Assembly: GCA_013791885.1 (NCBI GenBank)
Contig: VMSZ01000007.1
Coordinates: forward strand, 33,204-97,203
Length of the DNA: 64,000 bases
Reading direction: 5' to 3'
Source: Sulfurimonas sp.
GTDB lineage: Bacteria > Campylobacterota > Campylobacteria > Campylobacterales > Sulfurimonadaceae
Both the position numbers and the translations under genes were made by a program. Within the stretch, counting starts at the first letter, position 1. Each line of letters starts with the position of its first letter. The notes below the pieces were generated by a model, which was given only the letters and a program-made list of their open reading frames with translations, had not been told where the DNA came from and did not search any database. Positions 37,098-45,526 of the stretch are shown here, one piece after another.

Positions 37098-38684
37098 ATG
37101 CAGCTAACAGACATAAGCATACTTTTTGTTGAGGATGAAGATATCTCTAAAGAGATGATTTCCAATTTCTTGCACAAGCAGTTTTTCAAAAATATTTATA
37201 CTGCTAAAAATGGTCTTGAAGGCTTGAAGCTCTATAAAAAAATCAGACCCGAGATAGTTCTTACAGACTTAACTATGCCTGTAATGAATGGCTTAGAGAT
37301 GTCTGAACAGATAAAAGCTCTTGATGCCGACACGCCTATAATCCTTATTACCTCACACTTTGAAAAAGATCTTACCGAAAAAGCAATAGATATAGGGATT
37401 GACAGCTATCTCTTTAAACCATTGCATATGGAAAGACTTGAAATTGTTTTGCAAAAATACTGCGACCGGCTACTGACTAAAAAAAACTTTCAAACTGAGC
37501 ACAAACTGCTTGAAGAGTACAAAAGAGCAATTGACGCAAGTGCAGCCATTACAAAAACAGATACTCAGGGAATCATAACATACGTCAACGATGCATTTTG
37601 TCTTATGTCCGGCTACTCCAAAGAAGAATTACTGGGCCAAAAATACGATATGGTCAGAGATCCCGAAACACCCGAAAGTGTCTACATTGATATTTGGCAT
37701 ACTATAAGTTCAAAACAAATCTGGAGGGGCCGCATGAAGAACCTCAAGAAAAATGGCGATACCTATTACGAATACTCTGTCGTTGTTCCCATTGTCAACA
37801 AATATGATGACATAGAAGAGTATATAGCCCTTAGACAGGACATCACTGTGATGTATCACCAACAAGAACATCTGATACAACGCATCAAGGAAGAGGTTGA
37901 TAAAAATACGCTCTTCCACCAGCAGCGCGAAGAGGAGAATCTTCTAGAAGCAAAATTTTCAACTATAGGGAAGATTGCTGCAGGTATAACACACGAGATT
38001 AATACTCCGCTTACATATGTACGCGGGAACCTAGAGTTGATGGCATATGATGTTGGCCGCCTTGACAATAGTATTCCACAAAAAGAATTCTTCCAAAATG
38101 ATATAGCAACTATGCTCGATGGACTCAATCGCATTGCAGGCATTGTAGAGTCTATGCGTGAAATGGCCTCGCAAACAAGTGAAATGCCCGATAGACATAA
38201 TCTTTATTCATCACTTGCGACAGTCATAATCCTCTCGCAAAGCAAGGCAAAGTTTATCAGTAAAGTACGTATTAAGAATGAAGTTTTTCATCCTGCTATA
38301 GATAAAGAAAGATTCAAGTATTACGCAAAAGTACAAAAACAACGCATAGAACAGGTTTTTATCATTATTATCAACAATGCCCTTGATGCACTCGCTCTTA
38401 GTGGTACTTTCGAGTCAAGAATTTTAGAAATAGAGATTGAACACGAGTTTGAAAACATAGTAATCCGTTTTAAAGACAATGCCGGAGGAATTCAGCCTGC
38501 AATACTTTCGAGTATTTTCGAGCCATTTAAGAGTACCAAACAAGAAGGCGGCATGGGAATGGGGCTCAATGTTGCCAAAAGAATCGTGGATGACCATCAT
38601 GGCAAGCTCACAGCTTCCAATCATGCCGATGGAGCCCTCTTTGAAGTTTCTCTGCCAATAAACGCAGACAAGGAGTATTTATGA
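37098..38684 (+). CDS. REC-PAS-histidine kinase
   Basis: 528 residues with an N-terminal receiver (VEDED at about 11-15, phospho-Asp D57 in VLTDLTMP), a PAS domain at about 138-255 (AAITKTDTQGIITYVNDAFCLMSGY), a phosphorylated His at H299 in GITHEINTPL, and an ATPase domain with the N box (NNALDA), G1 (DNAGGI) and G2 (GMGMGL). The reversed order, with REC before the kinase core, is common in epsilonproteobacteria. It makes a three-gene signalling set with the response regulator and CZB receptor. Overlaps rnhB by 4 bp. Confidence 0.88.
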   Translation: MQLTDISILFVEDEDISKEMISNFLHKQFFKNIYTAKNGLEGLKLYKKIRPEIVLTDLTMPVMNGLEMSEQIKALDADTPIILITSHFEKDLTEKAIDIGIDSYLFKPLHMERLEIVLQKYCDRLLTKKNFQTEHKLLEEYKRAIDASAAITKTDTQGIITYVNDAFCLMSGYSKEELLGQKYDMVRDPETPESVYIDIWHTISSKQIWRGRMKNLKKNGDTYYEYSVVVPIVNKYDDIEEYIALRQDITVMYHQQEHLIQRIKEEVDKNTLFHQQREEENLLEAKFSTIGKIAAGITHEINTPLTYVRGNLELMAYDVGRLDNSIPQKEFFQNDIATMLDGLNRIAGIVESMREMASQTSEMPDRHNLYSSLATVIILSQSKAKFISKVRIKNEVFHPAIDKERFKYYAKVQKQRIEQVFIIIINNALDALALSGTFESRILEIEIEHEFENIVIRFKDNAGGIQPAILSSIFEPFKSTKQEGGMGMGLNVAKRIVDDHHGKLTASNHADGALFEVSLPINADKEYL

Positions 38685-39226
38685 TGTGTGGCATAGATGA
38701 GGCTGGCCGTGGACCTTTAGCCGGTGATATGGTAATGGCGGGATGTATTTTGACAGCTCCCATTGAAGGGCTCAATGATTCTAAAAAACTCACTGAGAAA
38801 AAACGCGAAGCACTTTTTGAAATCATAGTGCAAAATTCGCATTATCATATTGTAAAAATCTCTCCAGCGCAAATAGACATGGACGGTGTTTCTGCATCTC
38901 TTAAACGCGGTCTTATTGAAATAATGGAAACACTTCAGACAGACAGTTATCTTTTTGACGGAAATTTATCGTATGGTATTCCAGGACTCCAAACAATGGT
39001 AAAAGCCGATGGAAAAATCCCTGAAGTAAGTGCCGCTTCCATCATAGCAAAAGTGACCCATGACAGAGATATTCTCTTGCTCGCAAAAAAGTATCCGCAG
39101 TATGAGCTTGAAAAACATAAAGGCTATGGAACTGCGCGTCATGTAGAGCTAATAAAACAATACGGCTACTCAGATATTCATAGGAAAAGCTATAAACTCA
39201 AAGCGCTGCAGGCAACTTTATTTTAA
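38681..39226 (+). CDS. rnhB: Ribonuclease HII
   Basis: Removes ribonucleotides from DNA-RNA hybrids. 181 residues with the metal-binding acidic residues in GIDEAGRGPLAGD (D6, E7) and FDGN, and the third Asp in VKADGKIPEVSAASIIAKVTHDRD. Its ATG overlaps the stop of the kinase (ATGA). Functionally unrelated to that gene. Confidence 0.95.
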   Translation: MMCGIDEAGRGPLAGDMVMAGCILTAPIEGLNDSKKLTEKKREALFEIIVQNSHYHIVKISPAQIDMDGVSASLKRGLIEIMETLQTDSYLFDGNLSYGIPGLQTMVKADGKIPEVSAASIIAKVTHDRDILLLAKKYPQYELEKHKGYGTARHVELIKQYGYSDIHRKSYKLKALQATLF

Positions 39227-39298
39227 ATTTGTTAACACTCTGCTGATACAATTTTTTTACGTTATTGCAATAATCTATAAATATACAAGGAGTAAAAA

Positions 39299-39793
39299 AT
39301 GAAAACTTTAACAAAAGCTCTTTTAGCTTTTTCTCTTACAGGAGTGTTGCTCAATGCTTCTGATGTTGCGCTTACACAAACAGCGGAAAATGAATTTGAC
39401 AGAATGCAAAAGTTTATGAACAGCTTTATGAGTTCAAACTTTAAACATGAATATTTTAACAGCGTTTATCCGAAAATCAATATGCAAGACCAAAATAATA
39501 CCTATGTTTTGACTTTTGATGTATCAGGCATGTCCAAAGATGAAATAAAATTATCTATAGAAGAAGGCAATATCCTCACCATTGAAGGGCAAAGACACAG
39601 TGATACAAAAACAGAGGAAGAAAATTATATGAAACGTGAGATGTTTCATGGAGCATTTAAGCGTTCTGTTGTACTGCCAGAAGATGCGAACCATGATAAA
39701 TTGACTACCAAATATACAGATGGTATTCTCAAAGTGATGATAGGGAAAAAGGCAGTTGTGAAACCCGTTTCTAAAGTTATTCCCATAAACTAA
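39299..39793 (+). CDS. Hsp20-family protein with a signal peptide
   Basis: 164 residues with MKTLTKALLAFSLTGVLLNASD, a clear Sec signal peptide, then an alpha-crystallin domain at about 55-145 (TYVLTFDVSGMSKDEIKLSIEEGNILTIEG). The C-terminal VIPIN gives an IxI motif used for oligomer docking. Small heat-shock proteins are normally cytoplasmic, so this one would act in the periplasm. The start ATG follows AAGGAGTAAAAA. No repressor site was identified. Confidence 0.85.
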   Translation: MKTLTKALLAFSLTGVLLNASDVALTQTAENEFDRMQKFMNSFMSSNFKHEYFNSVYPKINMQDQNNTYVLTFDVSGMSKDEIKLSIEEGNILTIEGQRHSDTKTEEENYMKREMFHGAFKRSVVLPEDANHDKLTTKYTDGILKVMIGKKAVVKPVSKVIPIN

Positions 39794-39798
39794 ATTAC

Positions 39799-39826
39799 TT
39801 CACGAGGAGAGTTTTTTCCTTGTGAA
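39799..39826. terminator. Terminator between convergent hsp20 and moeA
   Basis: A 9-bp stem TTCACGAGG (39799-39807) / CCTTGTGAA (39818-39826), with one G-T pair, and a ten-base loop that contains T6. It lies just after the hsp20 stop and before the moeA stop. Likely used from the + side, perhaps both. Confidence 0.5.
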
Positions 39827-39828
39827 TA

Positions 39829-41040
39829 TTAAAAGTTGTTGAGCAGTATAACATTGACGAAGGTATCTTTTGAGAGGTCCTTGTCATCTTCGCCGCTTAT
39901 CATAAGTGCACTTTCATTGAGAAGATTTGTAAGAATTGCAGAACTTCCAACTTTTTTATCTTTAAAATCTACGAAATATTGGCCGTCTTCAACGCTTACA
40001 TTACACGCGGTAAACTCTGTGAGCTTACTGCGTTTTGTAAAATCTTCAGCAAGTTTTGCTTCAACGACACTGTAAGCTTTTTCTTTTCCAAGCATTTTAG
40101 CAATAAGAGGAAGCACATATAAAACAGCGGTCACTGTTGAAGAGTAGGCAAATCCCGGAAGAGAGACAATAAACTTACCCTCTTTTTGAGCGACAATTAT
40201 ATGTTTACCAGGCTTGATAGCCACACCTTTAAAAACAATCTCTGCTCCTAAACGCGGGACAATATCTTTTACAAAATCATAATCTCCGACACTCACACCA
40301 CCGGTACTTACTAAGATGTCTGCACTTGAGAGTGCATTTTCAAAACTCTTCATAATAGACTCTTTCTCATCGCCTACTGTTCCAAGCTGAACAACCTCTG
40401 CTCCTGCGGATTCAAAAAGAGCTGCTAAAGTGTAGTTATTTGAACTGCGAATTTGGGAAGGATTTTTACTGTTTTCTCCCAAATCGAGAATTTCACTGCC
40501 GGTTGCAATAACAGCTACACGAGGACGAGGAGAAACTTTTACCATAACGTTGTTAAGTGCCGCCATAACTCCGATCTCTGCAAAGCCGATTTTTGTTCCT
40601 TTTTCTATGAGAACATCCCCGGTTTTAAAACCCTCTCCGATTGGACGCACGGAAGAGCCTTTAGCTACTTTTTCGTTAATGATGATTTTGTCATCTTCTA
40701 CGCTAACATTTTCTATCTGAATCAGAGTATCCGCACCATGAGGCATCATTGCACCGGTAAAAGTTTTAATGCACTCTCCGTAATTTAGGGCTCTTTTCTC
40801 ATCGCTTCCGGCTGGATTTTCACCCACAATAGTAATGCTGCCAGCGTGTAAATCTTCATAAAGCACAGCATAACCGTCCATAGAAGCCGTTGGAAATTGC
40901 GGGTCATTATATAGGGCAACAATGTCTTGGGCTAAAATTCTTCCTAAAGAAGTCGGCAGTGGAACTTTCTCATATCTTGAACTGTTTATATGGAGCAAAT
41001 CAAGCATAGTCTGGCTTGTCTCGAACGACAACAAATTCAC
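39829..41040 (-). CDS. moeA: Molybdopterin molybdotransferase
   Basis: Inserts molybdate into molybdopterin. 403 residues with MDGYAV near 54-59, GAMMPHGADTLIQIE near 96-110 and STGGVSVGDYDFVK near 245-258, all diagnostic of MoeA. Its start overlaps moaE by 4 bp. With moaE and moaD it forms a molybdenum cofactor operon; Mo enzymes such as nitrate or formate dehydrogenases are presumably elsewhere. Confidence 0.95.
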   Translation of the reverse strand: MNLLSFETSQTMLDLLHINSSRYEKVPLPTSLGRILAQDIVALYNDPQFPTASMDGYAVLYEDLHAGSITIVGENPAGSDEKRALNYGECIKTFTGAMMPHGADTLIQIENVSVEDDKIIINEKVAKGSSVRPIGEGFKTGDVLIEKGTKIGFAEIGVMAALNNVMVKVSPRPRVAVIATGSEILDLGENSKNPSQIRSSNNYTLAALFESAGAEVVQLGTVGDEKESIMKSFENALSSADILVSTGGVSVGDYDFVKDIVPRLGAEIVFKGVAIKPGKHIIVAQKEGKFIVSLPGFAYSSTVTAVLYVLPLIAKMLGKEKAYSVVEAKLAEDFTKRSKLTEFTACNVSVEDGQYFVDFKDKKVGSSAILTNLLNESALMISGEDDKDLSKDTFVNVILLNNF

Positions 41041-41483
41041 TTCCTAACTCCCAATAGTCCGCTTCCGCTGATTGCAGTTGAACGATCAAGCGCATAAACT
41101 CTTTTTCCGTTTTTGAGGTCATACTTCCAAATTGGAGCACTCGCTTTAAAATCTTCTACAAATTCATCTATAAACTCTAGAGCAACCCTGCGTTTAGGCG
41201 AAAAAACTGCAGCTATATAAGAAGACTCATGCAACATGACGTCACCTTTGGAATGTGCCATTTTAATAACAGCACCTTTTGCTTTGGCTCTCTCCTGCCA
41301 TGCGGCAAACCAAGAGTTTAAAATCGGCTCATAGATGTCAAAACTCAGACCCTCAATTCCGTCTTCACTTCTGACTGTTCCTACAAAAGGAATGTATGCA
41401 CCGTAATTACTCGTAGCTTCTTGCTCATACCACTCTTTTAAAATTTCAGGCACATTGAGTGAACCGTCATACAGATATAACAA
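41037..41483 (-). CDS. moaE: Molybdopterin synthase catalytic subunit
   Basis: 148 residues, the catalytic partner of MoaD. GAYIPFVGTVRSEDGIEGLSFDIYEPI is the family region that contacts MoaD's C-terminus; the C-terminal APIWKYDLKNGKRVYALDRS carries catalytic lysines. Downstream of moaD by 3 bp, upstream of moeA with a 4-bp overlap. Confidence 0.93.
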   Translation of the reverse strand: MLYLYDGSLNVPEILKEWYEQEATSNYGAYIPFVGTVRSEDGIEGLSFDIYEPILNSWFAAWQERAKAKGAVIKMAHSKGDVMLHESSYIAAVFSPKRRVALEFIDEFVEDFKASAPIWKYDLKNGKRVYALDRSTAISGSGLLGVRK

Positions 41484-41486
41484 AAC

Positions 41487-41753
41487 TCAACCTCCGCAAA
41501 CTGGCGGAAGAAGTGAAACCTTATCCCCGTCTTTGAGTTCACAATCTAGTGATGAGACAAGTGCGTCATTGACTGCAACAGCAGAATTCTCAAGCCATTC
41601 GCTGAGTTCTTTGTCATTTTGCAAAATAGTTGCTAATTCATTCAAATTTTTTATCTCTAATTCTAATGGTTCTTTTTGTATTGGACCCAAAAATTCTACT
41701 CGTATCAATGTTTCTTCCTTGCTTAGTTCTTGAGAAAGCACAAACTTTTTCAT
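41487..41753 (-). CDS. moaD: Molybdopterin synthase sulfur carrier subunit
   Basis: 88-residue ubiquitin-fold protein ending in Gly-Gly (LLPPVCGG), which becomes the thiocarboxylate that delivers sulfur to precursor Z. The central LEIKNLNELATILQ segment is typical. First gene of the moaD-moaE-moeA operon; its promoter is in the short divergent region with the MqnA-like gene. Confidence 0.9.
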   Translation of the reverse strand: MKKFVLSQELSKEETLIRVEFLGPIQKEPLELEIKNLNELATILQNDKELSEWLENSAVAVNDALVSSLDCELKDGDKVSLLPPVCGG

Positions 41754-41767
41754 TTGAAATGTGCGTG

Positions 41768-41800
41768 ATTATATCTAAGATAAGTTAAGCTGTGTATAAT
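41768..41800. promoter_or_regulatory. Divergent -10 elements for moaD and the MqnA-like gene
   Basis: Two perfect TATAAT boxes face opposite ways only 21 bp apart: - strand 41768-41773 for moaD and + strand 41795-41800 for the MqnA-like gene. The + strand box overlaps the GTG that begins the longer open frame, so the ATG at 41816 is the likelier start. Confidence 0.5.
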
Positions 41801-41815
41801 TTTGGCTATAAAAAA

Positions 41816-42475
41816 ATGGAGCAGAGTTTGGTTTTTGGAAAAATTGAGTATTTAAATCTTCTCCCATTTCATGTATTTATGAAGCGCCACATTTCAAGTT
41901 CTCGCACAAAAATGAGTATGCATTATAAGCGCGGAGTTCCTTCAAAAATAAATAAAGAATTTTTAGCAAGAAGAGTGGATGCTGCGTTTATCTCAAGCAT
42001 CAGCGCCAAAGGGCAACAACATGTCAATCTTGGTATTGTGGCAAAAAAAGAGGTTCTCAGCGTTTTAGTCGTTCCAAATCAAGAAGATAAAAGCGACAGC
42101 GAATCTGCAACTTCGAACATTCTTGCAAAAATTCTGGGTCTCCAAGGCAAAGTTCTCATAGGTGATAAGGCTCTGCGTTATTATCTAAGCGGCACGGAGT
42201 ATACCGACATGGCAGGCGTCTGGAATAAAAAATACAAGCTTCCTTTTGTATTCGCTCTGCTTTGTTACCACAAAGATAAACGGGTTTATAAAAAAATAGA
42301 AAAAAAGTTTACGGCGAAAAAAATAAAAATTCCGACTTACATTCTTGAAGAAGCTTCCAAACGTACAAAAATTCCAAAAAAAGATATTCTTCACTACCTT
42401 ACTTATATCTCCTATAAAGTCGATACAAAAGCAAAGTTAGGTTTGAAAAAATTTTATACTAAAGTACGTATTTAA
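41816..42475 (+). CDS. MqnA-like chorismate dehydratase family protein
   Basis: 219 residues from ATG 41816, of the MqnA/MqnD periplasmic-binding-fold family that makes early intermediates of the futalosine menaquinone pathway. FGKIEYLNLLPFHVFM near 6-21 and KINKEFLARRVDAAFISSISA near 42-62 fit the family. A longer frame starts at GTG 41792, but it includes a -10 box. No clear ribosome-binding site is seen before ATG 41816, so transcript may be almost leaderless. The mqnD or mqnC genes are not adjacent; the exact reaction is inferred from family. Confidence 0.7.
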   Translation: MEQSLVFGKIEYLNLLPFHVFMKRHISSSRTKMSMHYKRGVPSKINKEFLARRVDAAFISSISAKGQQHVNLGIVAKKEVLSVLVVPNQEDKSDSESATSNILAKILGLQGKVLIGDKALRYYLSGTEYTDMAGVWNKKYKLPFVFALLCYHKDKRVYKKIEKKFTAKKIKIPTYILEEASKRTKIPKKDILHYLTYISYKVDTKAKLGLKKFYTKVRI

Positions 42476-42497
42476 ATTTAATGGAGTATAATCGACA

Positions 42498-43421
42498 ATG
42501 TTTAAATTACTTATCTCTCTACTTATCATTACATTTTCATACGCCGATGAACCTATAGTTCCGATTCCTTTAAATGAACCTGTTAATGTTGAAAAAGCAA
42601 AGCTTGGCAAAGAGCTTTTTTTCGATCCTGCGCTCTCAAGAGACAACTCGACAGCTTGTGTGAATTGCCACAATATCTATAACGGCGGAGCAGATGAACG
42701 TATCGTCTCAGAAGGCTTTAACGGAGCCAAGGGCAATATTCAGTCACCTACGGTTTTGAATGCACGTTATAACTTTAAACAATTTTGGAATGGCCGTGCA
42801 AGTAATTTACTCGAACAAGCCAACGGTCCGCTAACAAACCCTGCAGAACATAATATGGATTCTCAAAAAGTGGAACTGAGAGTAAACTCCTCAGAAAAAT
42901 ACAAAAAATCTTTTCAAGCCGTCTATGGCGTTTCTTACATTAAGTATGCTTTAGTTCTGGATGCTATAGTTGAATTTGAGAATGCACTTACAACACCAAA
43001 CTCGAAGTTTGACAGATATCTGCGCTCACAGGAAGAACTGAGCAAACAGGAAAAAGAGGGTTACACTCTGTTTAAACAGTATGGCTGTATCACTTGCCAT
43101 AACGGAATAAATGTCGGAGGGAATTCTTTTCAAAAAATGGGTACGTTCATAGCCTATAACACAAACAAAAAATTTCCGGATAAAGCTGCCATCAGTAATG
43201 ATGAGAGAGATATAAATGTTTTTAAAGTTCCCACCTTACGCAATATTTCGCTGACTGCGCCCTACTTTCATGACGGAAGTGCAAAAACGCTTAAAGAAGC
43301 CCTAACAGCCATGTCTAAACATAACTTAGGTATTAAACTCTCGGATGAAGAAACGGCAAAAATTATTGCTTTTTTAGAGACTTTAACCGGGCAAAGACCT
43401 AAAATATTGGATCTGTTTTGA
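42498..43421 (+). CDS. Di-heme cytochrome c peroxidase
   Basis: Periplasmic peroxidase reducing H2O2 with electrons from cytochrome c. 307 residues with a signal peptide (MFKLLISLLIITFSYADEP) and two c-type heme sites, C54-VN-C57-H58 and C197-IT-C200-H201. LFFDPALSRDNS near 40-51 and PTLRNISLTAPYFHDGS near 246-262 are family signatures. GGAG is its ribosome-binding site. The stop overlaps the start of the GGDEF-EAL gene. Confidence 0.93.
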   Translation: MFKLLISLLIITFSYADEPIVPIPLNEPVNVEKAKLGKELFFDPALSRDNSTACVNCHNIYNGGADERIVSEGFNGAKGNIQSPTVLNARYNFKQFWNGRASNLLEQANGPLTNPAEHNMDSQKVELRVNSSEKYKKSFQAVYGVSYIKYALVLDAIVEFENALTTPNSKFDRYLRSQEELSKQEKEGYTLFKQYGCITCHNGINVGGNSFQKMGTFIAYNTNKKFPDKAAISNDERDINVFKVPTLRNISLTAPYFHDGSAKTLKEALTAMSKHNLGIKLSDEETAKIIAFLETLTGQRPKILDLF

Positions 43422-45526
43422 ATCTCAAACGTATTATTTATCTCGTACTCGCAATTGGGATTTTCTCCTCTGTCGCTTTGGCATTTTTTTATATCAAACA
43501 AAAAAATTTTTCAGAGACCTACAAAGAGTTTTTAACTTCTATGTACAATTTGGAAAACGCACAAGCAAATCTCAATTATCTTATTTTACAAAACTCTGTC
43601 TACGCTTATCATAATCATGACAGTATTTTTCAAAAACAACAAGAGATACTTGATGCTTACAACATATTAAAAAATTCAGCAATATTATATGATGCGCGTT
43701 ATGGGAGTGTTAAACTTTCTCTCGAACAACTCAAAGACCAACTCAAAGAAAATAACGAAAAAATAGAACAATATCTTATGCTCAACGCAGGCATTAAAAA
43801 CTCTCTTCTCTTTTTAGCGCGTCATGTTGACAATGCTTCAAAAACTCTCGAAGCAAAACAGTGCACTCAAGAGTGCCAGGATACTTTCTTACAAGCCAGC
43901 ACTATTTTAAAACACTATAACGACGCTTCACGAACGCAGGATATAGACTACATCAGCAATGTGAACCTTCTTCTTTCCAATAGATCAACAGAAGAAAAGG
44001 ATAAAGAGTTCGTCAACAGTTTTAATCTCCATGCTGCGTATTTAAAAAAACAGTACCCACAGTATCTAGCAATCACAAAAAGCATTTTCAATAATGATGT
44101 CAGTTCTACTTTAAAAAAACTCAGAAATGATTTTACAACATTAACACTGAGTGATTTTCAGGCCTTGAATGCATTTACATTTATTTTATTTGGTGTTTTT
44201 CTTCTCTTTTTATCAACCATCAGCTATCTGTTTTTTGTATATGTAAAAGAAAATAAAAAGCTCCTGGAAACAAAAGAGTCTCTGGAATATTCATTAATTT
44301 ATGATCAACTTACAAAATTATATAACAGAGCATCACTTGAACAAAAACTCAACCAAATAGAAAAACCCCATATCCTGCTTATTAACATAGACAACTTCAA
44401 AAATATCAACGATATTTATGGAAACTCATTTGGAAATAATCTGCTTGTGAAACTCGCACGATTCTTGGAAATCAAATTCGCCAAGATTAAAAATTCAGGA
44501 ATATACAGATTGGGAGGAGATGAGTTCGGGGTTCTTTTTTCAGACATAGAGAACTCCATCGCATTAAATATCGCCCATGTACTTGAAAAAGAGATTTCTT
44601 CGCACAGTTTTATTTTTGGAGATATGGAAGTTCATATCACAGTTAGTATCTCAAGCAACAGTATTCATCCAATTCTTGAAAATGCAGACTTGGCGCTCAA
44701 ACTTCTTAAAAAAGATGTTTCAAGAAGTGTTATTGAATTTAAAGAGAGCCTCAACCTCAAAAGGAGTGTTCGGGAAAATTTACAAATGCTTGAGGCAATC
44801 AAAACTGCAATTTTTGAGGATAGAATTGTTCCTTACTTTCAACCCATTGTCAATCTTCAAACGCTTAAAATAGAAAAATATGAAGCTCTCGTGAGGTTAA
44901 TACTTCAAGACGGGCAATGTTTGGCTCCCTATAAATTTCTTGAAACTGCCAAAAAAAGCTATCTCTATGAAGAAATTACGAGGATAATGATAAAAAAAAG
45001 CATGCAAGTCGCAAAAGAATATCCTCAATATAGATTTTCTATCAATATATCCATGCGTGATATTTTAAATGAAGATATTACAAATAGTCTTTTTAAAAAG
45101 TTTGATGCCGAGAGAGAAGTAGCTTCAAGAATAGATATAGAACTTTTAGAGTCTGAAGATTTACATAACTTTGACAAAACGCAAGAGTTTATTCAAAAAG
45201 TACATAGTTACGGCGCAAAGATTTTGATTGATGATTTTGGAAGCGGTTACTCAAACTTTTCTTACTTTGCTACCTTAGATATAGACAGTGTCAAAATAGA
45301 CGGTTCCATTGTACGCGAAATCACTACCAACGAGAGAAAACTTCATATGCTTCGCAGCATACACCAGTTTTCACATGGGATGGAAATCCTTGACATCGCC
45401 GAGTTTGTAGAGACAAAAGAGATAGCCCTTTTGCTTTGTGAAATTGGTGTAACCTATGGACAAGGTTACTACTTTGGAATGCCTTTGTGCGCTCCGCTAG
45501 AGAGTGATGTAGTTACACTCTCTTAG
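43418..45526 (+). CDS. GGDEF-EAL c-di-GMP turnover protein
   Basis: 702 residues. An N-terminal membrane helix (IIYLVLAIGIFSSVALAFFYI), a helical periplasmic sensor, a second membrane helix at about 245-275 (FTFILFGVFLLFLSTISYLFFVYV), then a GGDEF domain with an intact GGDEF at 366-370 and an EAL domain with EAL at about 489-491 plus DDFGSGYSNFSYF. Both active motifs are present, so it may make or degrade cyclic-di-GMP. The start is TTG at 43418, overlapping the peroxidase stop by 4 bp. The 3' end overlaps the malic enzyme stop by 14 bp. Confidence 0.88.
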   Translation: MNLKRIIYLVLAIGIFSSVALAFFYIKQKNFSETYKEFLTSMYNLENAQANLNYLILQNSVYAYHNHDSIFQKQQEILDAYNILKNSAILYDARYGSVKLSLEQLKDQLKENNEKIEQYLMLNAGIKNSLLFLARHVDNASKTLEAKQCTQECQDTFLQASTILKHYNDASRTQDIDYISNVNLLLSNRSTEEKDKEFVNSFNLHAAYLKKQYPQYLAITKSIFNNDVSSTLKKLRNDFTTLTLSDFQALNAFTFILFGVFLLFLSTISYLFFVYVKENKKLLETKESLEYSLIYDQLTKLYNRASLEQKLNQIEKPHILLINIDNFKNINDIYGNSFGNNLLVKLARFLEIKFAKIKNSGIYRLGGDEFGVLFSDIENSIALNIAHVLEKEISSHSFIFGDMEVHITVSISSNSIHPILENADLALKLLKKDVSRSVIEFKESLNLKRSVRENLQMLEAIKTAIFEDRIVPYFQPIVNLQTLKIEKYEALVRLILQDGQCLAPYKFLETAKKSYLYEEITRIMIKKSMQVAKEYPQYRFSINISMRDILNEDITNSLFKKFDAEREVASRIDIELLESEDLHNFDKTQEFIQKVHSYGAKILIDDFGSGYSNFSYFATLDIDSVKIDGSIVREITTNERKLHMLRSIHQFSHGMEILDIAEFVETKEIALLLCEIGVTYGQGYYFGMPLCAPLESDVVTLS
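45499..45523. terminator. Hairpin within overlapping 3' ends of GGDEF-EAL and maeB
   Basis: AGAGAGTG (45499-45506) / CACTCTCT (45516-45523), an 8-bp stem with a nine-base loop. It covers the stop codons of two convergent genes whose coding ends overlap. It may serve as a shared terminator. No long T tract follows. Confidence 0.4.

Noticed and set aside
41795..41800. GTG 41792 as start of the MqnA-like protein
   Set aside because: A perfect -10 box lies across it and the family N-terminus fits ATG 41816 better.
42487..42492. TATAAT just upstream of the cytochrome c peroxidase as a promoter
   Set aside because: It lies only five bases before the ATG and would cut off the GGAG ribosome-binding site; probably coincidental.
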